Assembly: GCA_947478925.1 (NCBI GenBank)
Contig: CANJXY010000012.1
Span: 1-39,203, forward strand
Direction: 5' to 3'
Origin: Hyphomonadaceae bacterium
Lineage (GTDB): Bacteria; Pseudomonadota; Alphaproteobacteria; Caulobacterales; Hyphomonadaceae
DNA length: 39,203 nucleotides
This document shows, piece after piece, positions 25,730 to 35,015 of the stretch; position 1 is the stretch's first letter; each line of letters starts with the position of its first letter. The notes below the pieces were generated by a model. It made no database searches, was not told the origin of the DNA, and was given only the letters and a program-made list of their open reading frames with translations. Both the position numbers and the translations under genes were made by a program.

Positions 25730-28165
25730 TCACAACTGCTCGATCGCGGCGAGCACGTCAGAGAGATCGATCTCGTCTTCCGTGACATCCGTTTGTCGTT
25801 CAGGTTGGCGTAACGCCCGTCGTTGGTCTTTGGTGTCAGGACTGGCGCTTCGAGGTGCTTGATTGACCAGCACCCGGGCCATTTCCAGAAGCAGTACATT
25901 TCGGTTCACCGGCTTGGAGACGTATCCTGACATCCCCATACCAAGGAACCGCTCACGATCGCCGCTCATCGCCTCGGCCGTCAGTGCAACAACCGGAATT
26001 CTTGACCAGATGTGCTCGCTCTGCCGGATGCGGCGAATGGTTTCAGGCCCATCCATGACCGGCATATGCGCATCCAGAAGTACCAGATCAAACTCCTGCT
26101 GCGCCAGCCGTGCCAATGCCTCGCGGCCATTCTCGGCTTCGGTAATTTCTGCTCCGAGATGTGACAACAGCATGCGCAGCACCTGACGGTTCACGGCGCT
26201 GTCATCCACGGCAAGCACGCGAACATTAGCGAGTGAAGAAAGGTCCGGACTGTACGCCCTTTCATCGTTGGGACGGTCGATAAGGTTCCCAAGTCGAGCC
26301 TTGATCGTCAGGGTGAACGTTGTGCCCTCACCCAACACACTCCGGACGGTCAGATCGCCGCCCATGAGGCGCGCCAGCGTTCTTGCGATGGCCAGTCCCA
26401 AGCCGGTGCCGCCGAACTCCCGCGTAGTGTTGCTGTCGGCTTGGGTAAACGGCAGAAACAAACGTCTGCACGTTTCCTCCGAGAGGCCGATGCCGGTATC
26501 GGTCACATCGCAGACGAGCAGGCGGTCGTCCCCGGCGAGAGGACGAATGCCGATACGCACCGCTACGGAACCCTTCTTTGTGAATTTAAGAGCGTTCGCG
26601 ACCAGATTGGAGAGGCACTGCTTGGTGCGGTGTTCATCGATCACAAGGTGACCCGGGACTTCCGGATCGAACGCCACCTCAAACCTCAGGCCCTTGGCGT
26701 GGGCGGTTGAGACATAGGCACGCTCCACGAAGCCTATTGCCTTTCGGATGTCGACTGTAGCGGCAACGATATCGAGCCTGCCTGCCTCTATCTTCGAAAG
26801 ATCGAGTATGTCGCCCAGAATAGTCACGAGGGTCTGGCCTGACTCCTCAATGGTCGTGACGATCTCACGCTGCTGAGGTCCCAATGGCATTTCCTTGAGC
26901 GCCTGGGCCATCCCGAGAACGCCATTCAGCGGGGTTCTGATTTCGTGACTCATGTTGGCAAGGAATGTCGATTTTGCGCGGTTCGCCGCTTCGGCTGCGA
27001 TGCGGTCGCTATGTGCCCGCAGGAAGGCCCTTACAAAGAAGCACGCAATAAATGCAAGCAAGGCAAGACCAGCGATAATGGCGAATCCAATCACCTTGAA
27101 CGTTCCGATGGACCGCGCTGCAGCACCCTGCAGGAATTCGGCCTCCGATTTCCCGAACCAAAGAATCCAGTGGCCCTCAGGGTCTTGTGCGGCAAGTGGG
27201 CGAGCGACAGAAAACGGCAGGTCGAGATCAGGGAGGCCCTGGCTCACGAATGTCGCCGAAGCCCGCTCGATTCCGCGTTCTTCCGGCCAGACAACATAGC
27301 CGTGTGTCTGATTGACAAGAGCGGCGCCGGACCTTGGCAGATAAGTAGCAAGGGCTCGGGTTCTGATGATTGCCGATATGGCGCCCCGTAATTTACCCTC
27401 GACGTCATAGAATGGGACCGAGAGCAGAATTCCAACGCGGTCGGCGTCGTTGTGCGTGTGGACAAACACCGTGTTGTCACAGGTAATGACCTCAGGCGTT
27501 GCAAGCATGGGCCTCTGGATGCCCTCGAATACGTCGCTCGTTGGAAAATAGGACAGCATACGCTGCATCTGAATCCTTAGAGCCCGGTATTCCTCGATTT
27601 CGACTTCCTCTTCCTCGAGCGCCTCGACCGATAGGTCCGTGCCTTGCTCGTGCGCTCTGGCTGCGGCGTTGACGATCAACTCGTCGAACATCAGAATCGG
27701 CTCTTGCGCTCTGCCGGTTTCCGGGTCGAATGCCTCCGGATCGAGGTCAACCGGCACAACGTAGACCTCTGAAACGTCCACACTTGCCTTCAGATTGTTG
27801 TAGATCTGCTGGATGGACTCGTGCGCGTCGGCCGTGATGTTTCGCCCGTGCCGGTCGATCCTGCGCACGTTCGGCAGCAGGCTGATTGTGCGTAGACCGT
27901 GGTTTATTTCTCTGAACTTGTCGTCGATGTCCCTGCGCGCGGTCTCCGCTTGCTGTAGAGATTCCTTGCGGAAATCGTCCCTCGCCAAGGCCCAGTCGGA
28001 ATTGGTCTTGCTCTCCACAAGGATGACGAGCGTTGCAGCCACGCATGCAATGGCGACAAGTGTAGTTGTCAGGTACAGCGTCCCGCGAGACACGTTCGGC
28101 AGTCGCCTTGAAGTCTCATCCAGAGACGCGGCGGGCGCACCATTGCGCCAGAGCTTCCGCCACAT
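25730..28165 (-). CDS. membrane-bound hybrid histidine kinase
   Basis: A hybrid sensor kinase of 811 residues. Order: short cytoplasmic start, TM helix (about 30-50), a periplasmic Cache-like sensor (about 55-350, with a very acidic stretch around 182-192), TM helix (about 357-380), HisKA with [15 protein letters not shown] (phosphorylated His407), HATPase with [18 protein letters not shown] and [11 protein letters not shown], then a receiver domain (648-768) with acidic VDD (654-655), phosphoacceptor Asp698 in [11 protein letters not shown] and Lys751. A 40-residue tail follows (ends [11 protein letters not shown]). It has no HPt domain, and no separate response regulator is adjacent. The ATG is at 28165. 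The winged-helix/TPR gene is upstream on the same strand. Confidence 0.95.
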   Translation of the reverse strand: MWRKLWRNGAPAASLDETSRRLPNVSRGTLYLTTTLVAIACVAATLVILVESKTNSDWALARDDFRKESLQQAETARRDIDDKFREINHGLRTISLLPNVRRIDRHGRNITADAHESIQQIYNNLKASVDVSEVYVVPVDLDPEAFDPETGRAQEPILMFDELIVNAAARAHEQGTDLSVEALEEEEVEIEEYRALRIQMQRMLSYFPTSDVFEGIQRPMLATPEVITCDNTVFVHTHNDADRVGILLSVPFYDVEGKLRGAISAIIRTRALATYLPRSGAALVNQTHGYVVWPEERGIERASATFVSQGLPDLDLPFSVARPLAAQDPEGHWILWFGKSEAEFLQGAAARSIGTFKVIGFAIIAGLALLAFIACFFVRAFLRAHSDRIAAEAANRAKSTFLANMSHEIRTPLNGVLGMAQALKEMPLGPQQREIVTTIEESGQTLVTILGDILDLSKIEAGRLDIVAATVDIRKAIGFVERAYVSTAHAKGLRFEVAFDPEVPGHLVIDEHRTKQCLSNLVANALKFTKKGSVAVRIGIRPLAGDDRLLVCDVTDTGIGLSEETCRRLFLPFTQADSNTTREFGGTGLGLAIARTLARLMGGDLTVRSVLGEGTTFTLTIKARLGNLIDRPNDERAYSPDLSSLANVRVLAVDDSAVNRQVLRMLLSHLGAEITEAENGREALARLAQQEFDLVLLDAHMPVMDGPETIRRIRQSEHIWSRIPVVALTAEAMSGDRERFLGMGMSGYVSKPVNRNVLLLEMARVLVNQAPRSASPDTKDQRRALRQPERQTDVTEDEIDLSDVLAAIEQL

Positions 28166-28471
28166 CTGTTGCCCCCCTAGCTCAGCCGCGTGGTACGCAA
28201 CTCAACCATCCCTGAAATGAACAACGGTCATGCCGGACGAGAAGCGGCACGCGGCGTTCATTTTGTTGCATATGAAACATCAAGCCGCGTTAAGAATTGA
28301 TAAGCAGCGAGTCCGGCGGCGGTCTGATCGCCGCAATTCGGGTTACAGCGAACTGGGGCGGGGTGCCGATAGGGGCGCTACGCATTTGATTTCGCAGCAA
28401 GCCTCGGGATCCATTAGCAGCGCCTGTCCACACCTATTCGAGACAGCAATGCAGTTTCCTCGCGGTCCGAC
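28166..28471. other. intergenic region upstream of the hybrid kinase
   Basis: 306 bases between the kinase and the upstream winged-helix/TPR gene, both read leftward. It is the most A/T-rich interval nearby (around 28255-28310), which fits a promoter for the kinase. A plus-strand ORF (28230-28475) has no family resemblance. I see no terminator with a T run. The distance argues that the kinase can be transcribed alone. Confidence 0.45.
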
Positions 28472-30019
28472 TTAAAATCCCAGCCTGTCCAATGTTGCGG
28501 AGATGCGGGCCCGTGTCGGCCCATCGCGAAACGGAAAGGCGCGGAGGAAATCGGCCTTGTCTAAGTGTTCTGCGCGACGGCGTGCGGACTCGGCCCACGC
28601 CCTGGCCCGCGCGTCGCTCCCTTGGAGGGCATGAGCGACGGCCGCGATCATCTCGATAAATGCATGGGCCCCCGGTGTGCTCGCCGCGCGCTCGGCCCAC
28701 TCCGCTGCGAGCGCAGGCTCATCGCGCGTGAGGTGGGATAACGCGTTGACCCCCCGCATGGCGTAAGCGAGCGGATCAAGAGGGCTAAGAGCCAAGGCCT
28801 CATCTATGTTTGCCCGACTGGCGTCTACGTCTCCGATCAGGGCTTCTGTCCAGCCGCGTGAATACTTCGCCTGGGCATAGTTCGGGTTCAGGTCATTTGC
28901 GCGCTCCAGCCAGGGTAGACTGGTCTCCAGTTCGCCGCGCAGCCAATAGGCTCTACCCATTGTAAAATGACCGAAGGGGTCGAGCGGGTCACGTTCAAGA
29001 CTCATGGATGCATAATGCTCAGCAAGCCGTGCCGCTTCAGGATCGTTCACGTAGCGCAGAAAGGCGCTCTGAAAATGCGTGAACGAAAGCCCGGCATAAG
29101 CCCGCGCGAACTTTGGCTCTAAAGCAACTGCGCGCTCGAACAGGGAAGTTGCGGTCTCATTGTCCGCCTTGTTGAAGCGGTACATGTGATGCAGGCCAAG
29201 GTGGTAGCTCGACCACGCGTCAAGATTACTGGGCGATTGCAGCAGCGCCCGACCGGCCTCGTGCAGTGGAATCCTGACTTCAACCGCACTCGTGACAGCA
29301 TTGATTATCAGATCGCGGATTTCGTGAACCGCCCCAATGTCGGCGCGAAACCGTTCGCTCCATATCACGCCCCTGTCCTGAGTGTCGCTCAGCTCGACGG
29401 ATATGGCGAGTGCCTTGCCGAGGACTTCAACGCTGCCCGTCAGGCAATACCTCACTCCAAGCTTCTGGCGTACGTTTTCAAGCGTCGCCTGCTCGGCCCG
29501 AAAGCGGAATGAGGACCCCCTCGCGATCACAAACAGCCAACGCAGGCGCGAGAGGCCTGCTATGAGATCATGAGGCAAAGCCTCCGCGATCGGAAACTCC
29601 GTCTCAACAGACCCGACGAGCGTGAACGGCAAGACGGCGATGCTCGGGCGCGAATCCAGAACGGGTTCGAGTTTGGCTATATCGGTGGATGCGCCGATGG
29701 ATATGGCGAGACGCGTTGTCACTTCGGCGACGAATGAGAAGCCCATCCCATGGACAGTGCGGATGAGGGCCTGAGCCCGGCCATCATCTCCGATCGCCTG
29801 CCGAGCCGACTTGATCCGACTGGCGATAGCGGCGTCTGAAATGATCCTGCCGTTCCAGACCTTTTCGACGATCTCATCTTTGCCGACCATCCGGTCACGA
29901 TTTTCGATCAGCAGGCGCAGCAGCGCAAAGACCTGCGGTTCGACAGCGATGGCAGCGCCGTCTGCGCGCAGCGTCATCCTGTCCGTGTCGAGCTCGAATT
30001 GCCTGAATACGTAGATCAT
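28472..30019 (-). CDS. winged-helix / TolB-like / TPR regulator (CadC-like architecture)
   Basis: A 515-residue protein with an OmpR/PhoB-type winged helix (about 1-100: FELDTDRMTLRADGAAIAVE, PQVFALLRLLIENRD, VGKDEIVEKVWNGRIISDAA, ALIRTVHGMGFSFVAEV), a TolB-N/FlgO-like domain (about 125-250: PSIAVLPFTLVGS, LTGSVEVLGKALAISVELSD, IWSERFRAD) and a TPR region (about 265-500). CadC-like regulators carry a membrane helix after the DNA-binding domain; I see none here, so it should be a soluble regulator sensing through its TPRs. The start is the ATG at 30019. It diverges from the methyltransferase gene with 143 bases between the two starts, and may control that gene or the kinase. Confidence 0.9.
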   Translation of the reverse strand: MIYVFRQFELDTDRMTLRADGAAIAVEPQVFALLRLLIENRDRMVGKDEIVEKVWNGRIISDAAIASRIKSARQAIGDDGRAQALIRTVHGMGFSFVAEVTTRLAISIGASTDIAKLEPVLDSRPSIAVLPFTLVGSVETEFPIAEALPHDLIAGLSRLRWLFVIARGSSFRFRAEQATLENVRQKLGVRYCLTGSVEVLGKALAISVELSDTQDRGVIWSERFRADIGAVHEIRDLIINAVTSAVEVRIPLHEAGRALLQSPSNLDAWSSYHLGLHHMYRFNKADNETATSLFERAVALEPKFARAYAGLSFTHFQSAFLRYVNDPEAARLAEHYASMSLERDPLDPFGHFTMGRAYWLRGELETSLPWLERANDLNPNYAQAKYSRGWTEALIGDVDASRANIDEALALSPLDPLAYAMRGVNALSHLTRDEPALAAEWAERAASTPGAHAFIEMIAAVAHALQGSDARARAWAESARRRAEHLDKADFLRAFPFRDGPTRARISATLDRLGF

Positions 30020-30162
30020 TTCGGACGTTCATAGCGGATTTCACGACGATCTGCAGGGAATCTCCAGACCGTCTGCAAGCATCGCCAAGCCGGCAGGCCT
30101 AGATCGGGGACCTGAGGCTGGCCTCGCCGGCGATAACAGACTGATGATTGAGGCAGATGCCC

Positions 30163-30978
30163 ATGAATCCGAACAAGGCGCTTTGGGAAAAAGGTGACTT
30201 CACGCGCATTGCACGCAGCATGCGCGAGAGTGGCGAGTCGCTCGTTGGAAGGCTCGGTGTGACACCCGGTATGAAGGTTCTTGACCTGGGTTGTGGCGAT
30301 GGAACGACAGCGATTCCAGCTGCGAAGCTCGGGGCGAACGTTCTCGGGGTCGATATCGCAAGCAATCTGGTTGCTGCTGGAAGCAGGCGCGCCGCAGAGC
30401 TCGGTCTTACGAACCTTCGCTTCCAGGAAGGTGACGCATCCAACCTGCTCGAGGTCGAAAGCAGGTCCTTCGATCTGGTGGTCAGCATCTTCGGGGCGAT
30501 GTTCGCGCCTCGGCCAGCGGACGTGGCGAAGGAGATGGTCCGCGTCACCCGGCCTGGCGGGTGTGTCGTGATGGGAAACTGGATTCCCAATGACCCTACA
30601 CTGGTCGCGCAGATCCTGAAGACGAGTTCCGCTTACTCACCTCCGCCCCCCGAGGGCTTCGTCAGCCCGATGACATGGGGCATTGAGGACAATGTCGTCG
30701 AACGGTTCACCGCTGCCGGCGTGAAGAGAGAAAACATCTCCTTCGAGAGAGAGACCTACACCTTCAACCATTCCGGGACGCCATCAGACTTTCTGGACGC
30801 ATTCAGGAACTTCTATGGACCGACAATGAACGCCTACGACGCCGCCGAGAAGAGCGGCAAGATCGCCCAACTTCATTCGGAACTTGAGGCCCTTTTCAGC
30901 AGCCAGAACAGAAGTCTGGCTGCGGGCATCACATCGATTCCGGCAACATTCCTTCTCGTCATTGCCACTATTGGCTGA
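30163..30978 (+). CDS. class I SAM-dependent methyltransferase
   Basis: A 271-residue enzyme of the UbiE/Methyltransf_11-25 type that transfers a methyl group from S-adenosylmethionine. Motif I is VLDLGCGDGTTA (39-50), followed by the acidic residue in VLGVDIASNLV and by FQEGDAS, FDLVVSIFGAMFAPRPADVA and RVTRPGGCVVMGNW. The N-terminal NPNKALWEKGDFTRIA is typical of a subgroup whose substrates are not known to me. The ATG at 30163 is chosen because GAGG lies nine bases upstream; ATG 30157 and TTG 30148 are in frame. The following lipoprotein gene starts 87 bases downstream. Confidence 0.9.
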   Translation: MNPNKALWEKGDFTRIARSMRESGESLVGRLGVTPGMKVLDLGCGDGTTAIPAAKLGANVLGVDIASNLVAAGSRRAAELGLTNLRFQEGDASNLLEVESRSFDLVVSIFGAMFAPRPADVAKEMVRVTRPGGCVVMGNWIPNDPTLVAQILKTSSAYSPPPPEGFVSPMTWGIEDNVVERFTAAGVKRENISFERETYTFNHSGTPSDFLDAFRNFYGPTMNAYDAAEKSGKIAQLHSELEALFSSQNRSLAAGITSIPATFLLVIATIG

Positions 30979-31065
30979 ACCGGCCGAACCCGAACTGGGC
31001 CGCACCAGGTCACGTCTCCCAAGCAGCACTGTCCCTCGTGCAAGCGATTTCAAAGGATCAGAACG

Positions 31066-31689
31066 ATGCAAGTCACACACTCAAGGAATGTTCTTTACAC
31101 GGTTGGCGCAGCTCTCCTGGCAGCTGGTCTGTCGGCCTGCTCGCCCACAGAAAGTGCACCAGCGGCGGCGCCCGCGCCCACGACGCCTGCTGCAGCTCCG
31201 GCCACCGTGCCAGCCAGCCCGCTCGACGTGAAAATCGCGCGCGCGGTGTCAGCAGCGCCATCAGACGTTTCGGGCGCAGCAAAGATCGTCGACGTCGATG
31301 GGACGGTCCTGCGCGAAGGCGCCAATGGCTGGACCTGCATTCCTGGCATTCCGCTGATACCGGGCGACGAGCACCCGATGTGCAACGACGCAACATGGAT
31401 GAAATGGCTGGATGCGGCCAAGACCGGCAGCAAGTTCTCGACCGACGTCGTCGGCGTCTCCTACATGCTGCAGGGCGATGCGATGGTCCACAACATGGAT
31501 CCTGCGGCCTCGACGCCTGACCAGGGCGCCATGTGGGTGCAAGAGGGGCCGCACCTGATGATGTTGTTCCCGTCGCCTGCGATGATCGCCAGCCTTCCGC
31601 GCGATCCTCATGCGGGCGGCCCCTATGTCATGTGGGACAATACACCCATGGTTCACGTCATGATGCCGATCGAAACCAAGTCAAAATAG
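31066..31689 (+). CDS. conserved hypothetical lipoprotein
   Basis: A 207-residue secreted lipoprotein. The signal ends in LLAAGLSAC with Cys at residue 25, then an Ala/Pro/Thr-rich spacer and a compact domain with IVDVDGTVLREGANGWTCIP, HPMCNDATWMKWLDA, GVSYMLQGD, GPHLMMLFPSP and YVMWDNTPMVHVMMP. I recognise this as a domain seen in other uncharacterised bacterial proteins (the DGTVLREGxNGWTC and PMCxDxxW patterns) but know no function. AAGGA precedes the ATG by nine bases. It may be transcribed with the methyltransferase. Confidence 0.75.
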   Translation: MQVTHSRNVLYTVGAALLAAGLSACSPTESAPAAAPAPTTPAAAPATVPASPLDVKIARAVSAAPSDVSGAAKIVDVDGTVLREGANGWTCIPGIPLIPGDEHPMCNDATWMKWLDAAKTGSKFSTDVVGVSYMLQGDAMVHNMDPAASTPDQGAMWVQEGPHLMMLFPSPAMIASLPRDPHAGGPYVMWDNTPMVHVMMPIETKSK

Positions 31690-32010
31690 TGGTCCATTCG
31701 ACGGGCCTGGTTGTCGAAGTTTTGTATATGCCCGCTCGATTGTACAACGCCTCCAGCGGCGATGGCGTTGGTGGTGCCCCGTGATCTGTCCGCCTCAGGC
31801 ATTGCCGACCGGCCATGCGGGCGGCAGCGAAAGACTGGTTTTGGCCGAGGTCTTTCCTGAGCTGCGGGGCAGGAGCGATCGACAATTTACGGGCTCCCGC
31901 GTCATCGGGAACGCTAGGGCAGGCTGCGTGTGCTGTCGCGCTGGGACCACTTGCGTTCTCGATCGCTTGACGCACTCTCGCCCTTTATGTCGTGGCGGAG
32001 GGTCAGCAGC
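31690..32010. other. intergenic region upstream of the TfoX-C gene
   Basis: 321 bases with no gene I can support. Short frames exist on both strands (for example 31815-31970 plus and 31658-31975 minus) without recognisable similarity. It probably contains the promoter of the TfoX-C-like gene. I see no tRNA, terminator with a T run, or repeat. Confidence 0.4.
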
Positions 32011-32322
32011 ATGCCGACGAAATCCGGGACGGACGGGGTAGCCGAGTTGGCAGCGCTACCGTCACTCGGTCTGGCTTCGGCCCGGATGCTGGTAGAGGCC
32101 GGCGTGCCTGACGCCTCAAGTTTGCGCCGACTGGGCGCCATTGAGTGCTTTCGTCGCCTCAGATTTCACCACGGTAAGCGCGCCACACTCAACTTCGTCT
32201 ATGCGATCGAATGTGCTTGTCACGGCTTGGACTGGCGGTTGCTCGAAGAGGGACGCAAGGCCGAATTGCGTTCCGCCGCAAGGGCGGTCGCAGACGAACT
32301 TCAACGACAGCCGAAAGGCTGA
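32011..32322 (+). CDS. stand-alone TfoX C-terminal-domain protein
   Basis: A 103-residue protein that reads as the C-terminal domain of TfoX (PF04994 type): LAALPSLGLASARMLVEAGV, DASSLRRLGAIECFRRLRFH, LNFVYAIECACHGLDWRLL and KAELRSAARAVADEL. The fold is a helix-hairpin-helix-like module. TfoX regulates competence in Haemophilus and Vibrio, but stand-alone C-terminal domains are widespread and uncharacterised. GGAGGG lies about eight bases before the ATG at 32011; the upstream frame to 31930 is not counted. There is no TfoX N-terminal domain nearby. Confidence 0.82.
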   Translation: MPTKSGTDGVAELAALPSLGLASARMLVEAGVPDASSLRRLGAIECFRRLRFHHGKRATLNFVYAIECACHGLDWRLLEEGRKAELRSAARAVADELQRQPKG

Positions 32323-32522
32323 AGCTGGACGAAACCCGGCCTGCCTGATCGAGCCATCGCGCGCGGCGTCTGTTGCGCGGCCCGGATGTTCGTAAAAACA
32401 GGTCGGCTCTGACCGCGATGGACCCCGTTCGCCCCTTCGCCTTGACCCGCCACACGGCCGCAGCAACACTCATCGATCGGGTGATTGGGCTCAGTGACAC
32501 GTAAACATCGACGGGAGCTGCG

Positions 32523-34310
32523 ATGCAGGCGAAGCCAAGACGACTTTCACGGGTGTCGGCGCAGTTGGCTGCCGTGCGCAGTGTGGCCCTTGGCGCGGTA
32601 TTCGCCGTTGCTGTCACGTCGCTGGCAGGTTGTGGTAGTCCGCCGCTCTTGGCAGCACATCAGAGCAACGATGTGGTCGACGGTAAGGCGCAAAGCGCGG
32701 CGACGATCTACTACAACGCCGACGTCCTGACCCTTGTTGATGCCGCACCAACTGCAAACGCCATTGCCGTAAGGGACGGCCGCATCCTGGCCGTCGGCGA
32801 TTTCAAGGATGTACGTGCCGCCGCAGGCGGGCAGGCGGTACTGCGTAACATGAACGGCTCTACGATCGTGCCCGGCCTGATCGACGCTCACGGACATTTT
32901 GCGAGCGTCGCACGCGTCCTGTCGCTCGCCGACCTCCAACCTGCGCCGAGCGGCCGTGTCTCGAACATGGCGGAACTCCTTTTAGCCCTGCAGGCTTGGC
33001 GCGCCAGGAATCCAACCGCCGCCTGGATACAGGGGGTTGGCTATGACGACTCGCTGCTCGCGGAGCGCCGTCATCCAACGCGCGATGATCTGGATAGCAT
33101 CTCCAAGGACATCCCGATTGCGGTCACCCATGTGTCCGGACATCTCATGTCCTGCAATTCCGCCTGCCTCGCGGCGTCTGGGATTACTGCGACGACCGAG
33201 AACCCGAAGGGCGGGGTCATCCGGCGCAGGCCAGGCACACGCGAGCCCAACGGTGTTCTTGAAGAGGCTGCGATTCAGCTCGTGATCGCCAGGTTGCCTC
33301 AGCCAACGGCTGAGCAAACGCAGGCCGATCTGCGCAAGGCGCAGGACTACTATGCAAGCTATGGCATCACGACAGTGCAGGAGGGCGGCGCTTCACGACA
33401 GGACATCGCTGATCTGCGGGTCTTCGCCGGCGGGGGCGGTCTTCATCTCGATGTCGTCGCATACGTTCAGCACACACGACTGCCCGAGCTTGCTCCGGAT
33501 TTTGCGGCCTCACATACCTATGACAACCATTTCCGGATCGGGGGCATCAAACTCACCCTGGATGGTTCCCCGCAGGGCAAGACAGCCTGGCTGACCCAAC
33601 CTTATCTCATAGCGCCGGATGGCCTGCCCAAGGACTATCGCGGTTATGGCACGCTTGACGATACGCAGGTTGATCGCATCACTGGCGCGGCATTCGCACG
33701 CAACATTCAGGTTTTGATGCACGCCAACGGCGACGCCGCCATTGATCAGATGATCGGCGCCGTGTCGCGGGCAGAAGCGGCCAACGGCCCCGGAGATCGT
33801 CGGCCGGTCATGATACACGCGCAGACGGCGCGGGAAGACCAGCTCGATCACATGAAGGCGAAAGGGATCATCCCATCATTCTTCGTAACCCATACCTACT
33901 TCTGGGGTGACTGGCATAGGGATTCCGTGTTGGGCGAATCGCGAGCAGCGCGGATCAGTCCGCTGAAGTCAGCTGAGGCGCGCGGGCTGCACTTCACGAT
34001 CCACAATGATTCACCAGTGGTGCCGCCGGACATGATGCGCCTGATGTGGTCGGCGGTGAACCGGACGACGCGCAGCGGAAAGACGCTGGGTCCGGAACAA
34101 CAGATATCGCCGCTGCGAGCGCTGAAGGCGATTACAACGGACGCTGCCTATCAATACTTCGAGGAGGATCGGAAGGGCACGATTGAAGTAGGCAAGCTCG
34201 CCGATCTCACAGTCCTGTCCGGCGATCCGCTTCGCGTGCAGCCCGCGCTGATCAAGGACATCAGGGTTCTCGAAACAATCAAGGAAGGCGCGACCCTGTT
34301 TTCCCGTTGA
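32523..34310 (+). CDS. YtcJ-like amidohydrolase lipoprotein
   Basis: Metal-dependent amidohydrolase of the YtcJ / amidohydrolase-3 type, 595 residues. The signal ends in the lipobox TSLAGC (Cys37), so it should be secreted and lipid-anchored. The metal-binding DAHGH (121-125) follows the NADVLTL and IVPGLIDAHGH pattern, and later metal and active-site segments include IKLTLDGSPQGKTAWLTQPY, LMHANGDAAIDQMI, IHAQTAREDQL, FTIHNDSPV and a C-terminal KGTIEVGKLADLTVLSGDPL. Substrates in this family are poorly known (amides, ureido compounds). GGGAGC is upstream of the ATG at 32523. Confidence 0.93.
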   Translation: MQAKPRRLSRVSAQLAAVRSVALGAVFAVAVTSLAGCGSPPLLAAHQSNDVVDGKAQSAATIYYNADVLTLVDAAPTANAIAVRDGRILAVGDFKDVRAAAGGQAVLRNMNGSTIVPGLIDAHGHFASVARVLSLADLQPAPSGRVSNMAELLLALQAWRARNPTAAWIQGVGYDDSLLAERRHPTRDDLDSISKDIPIAVTHVSGHLMSCNSACLAASGITATTENPKGGVIRRRPGTREPNGVLEEAAIQLVIARLPQPTAEQTQADLRKAQDYYASYGITTVQEGGASRQDIADLRVFAGGGGLHLDVVAYVQHTRLPELAPDFAASHTYDNHFRIGGIKLTLDGSPQGKTAWLTQPYLIAPDGLPKDYRGYGTLDDTQVDRITGAAFARNIQVLMHANGDAAIDQMIGAVSRAEAANGPGDRRPVMIHAQTAREDQLDHMKAKGIIPSFFVTHTYFWGDWHRDSVLGESRAARISPLKSAEARGLHFTIHNDSPVVPPDMMRLMWSAVNRTTRSGKTLGPEQQISPLRALKAITTDAAYQYFEEDRKGTIEVGKLADLTVLSGDPLRVQPALIKDIRVLETIKEGATLFSR

Positions 34311-34445
34311 GAGCCTAACCGCGCAAAAATGCGACCTTTGCCGGGACCGCCGATGACAGTCTGGGGCGAGAACGCGCCGCACCCAAAGGAATGTGATCAA
34401 CGTCGCGATTGGGGCAGGGCGGTTGTCGAGGTACAAGCTGCCTGC

Positions 34446-34850
34446 ATGAGCAAAAGCCTCCGACGCGCTCTCTCCGTCACCGACATTCTTTTCCTGGCGT
34501 ATTGGGCGGCGTCCGCGCTCCATCTTGTGGGTCTGTTACCAATTCCGGCAGATTGGCTTTATGCCGACGCCAATGATGCGCGTGTTGTGGCGTGGAACTG
34601 GTCGTTTTTTCCTTTGGACCTGGCCTTCTCGGTGACTGGGCTCGCCGCTATTCGCTACGCACGACACGAAAATCCGCTTTGGAAACCCCTGGCGCTTGTT
34701 TCTTTGGTGCTGACAATGGTCGCTGGCGGGATGGCCGTGGGATATTGGACGCTGCGGGGCGAATTTGATCCCTTCTGGTTCCTGCCCAACCTGGCTCTGC
34801 TCATTTGGCCTCTGTTTTTTCTGCGCGGAGCAATTGCCCGGCTGCGATGA
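34446..34850 (+). CDS. YvaD-like (DUF5360) membrane protein
   Basis: A 134-residue integral membrane protein with four likely helices (about residues 10-30, 47-66, 75-95 and 105-125) and motifs SVTDILFLAYWAASALHLVG, WNWSFFPLDLAFSVTGLAAI and DPFWFLPNLALLIWPLFFL. This matches YvaD/DUF5360 proteins, whose function is unknown. The ATG at 34446 gives the family N terminus; the frame upstream to 34329 is not counted. It is 135 bases after the amidohydrolase and 165 bases before the nitroreductase start. Confidence 0.78.
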   Translation: MSKSLRRALSVTDILFLAYWAASALHLVGLLPIPADWLYADANDARVVAWNWSFFPLDLAFSVTGLAAIRYARHENPLWKPLALVSLVLTMVAGGMAVGYWTLRGEFDPFWFLPNLALLIWPLFFLRGAIARLR

Positions 34851-34973
34851 CGAGCTTGCCCATGACCGACTTTGGGCGACTCGGTGAGATCGCGACATCC
34901 CGGATTCATGTGAACGCCGGGCGGCCTCAACGTCTCCGACGGCTAGACGATTGGGTTCTGGCCGCATAAGCCG

Positions 34974-34986
34974 CCACCTGTGGTGG
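34974..34986. promoter_or_regulatory. short inverted repeat upstream of the nitroreductase gene
   Basis: Arms CCACC (34974-34978) and GGTGG (34982-34986) with a three-base centre TGT lie 29 bases before the nitroreductase ATG. The position fits an operator, but a five-base arm can occur by chance, and no regulator gene is beside it. Confidence 0.2.
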
Positions 34987-35015
34987 AACCAAGCCAGACT
35001 TCTCAGGGACACAAC

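Noticed and set aside
28230-28475. Plus-strand ORF in the gap upstream of the hybrid kinase
   Set aside because: No family resemblance and biased toward Arg and Ser; probably chance in a promoter region.
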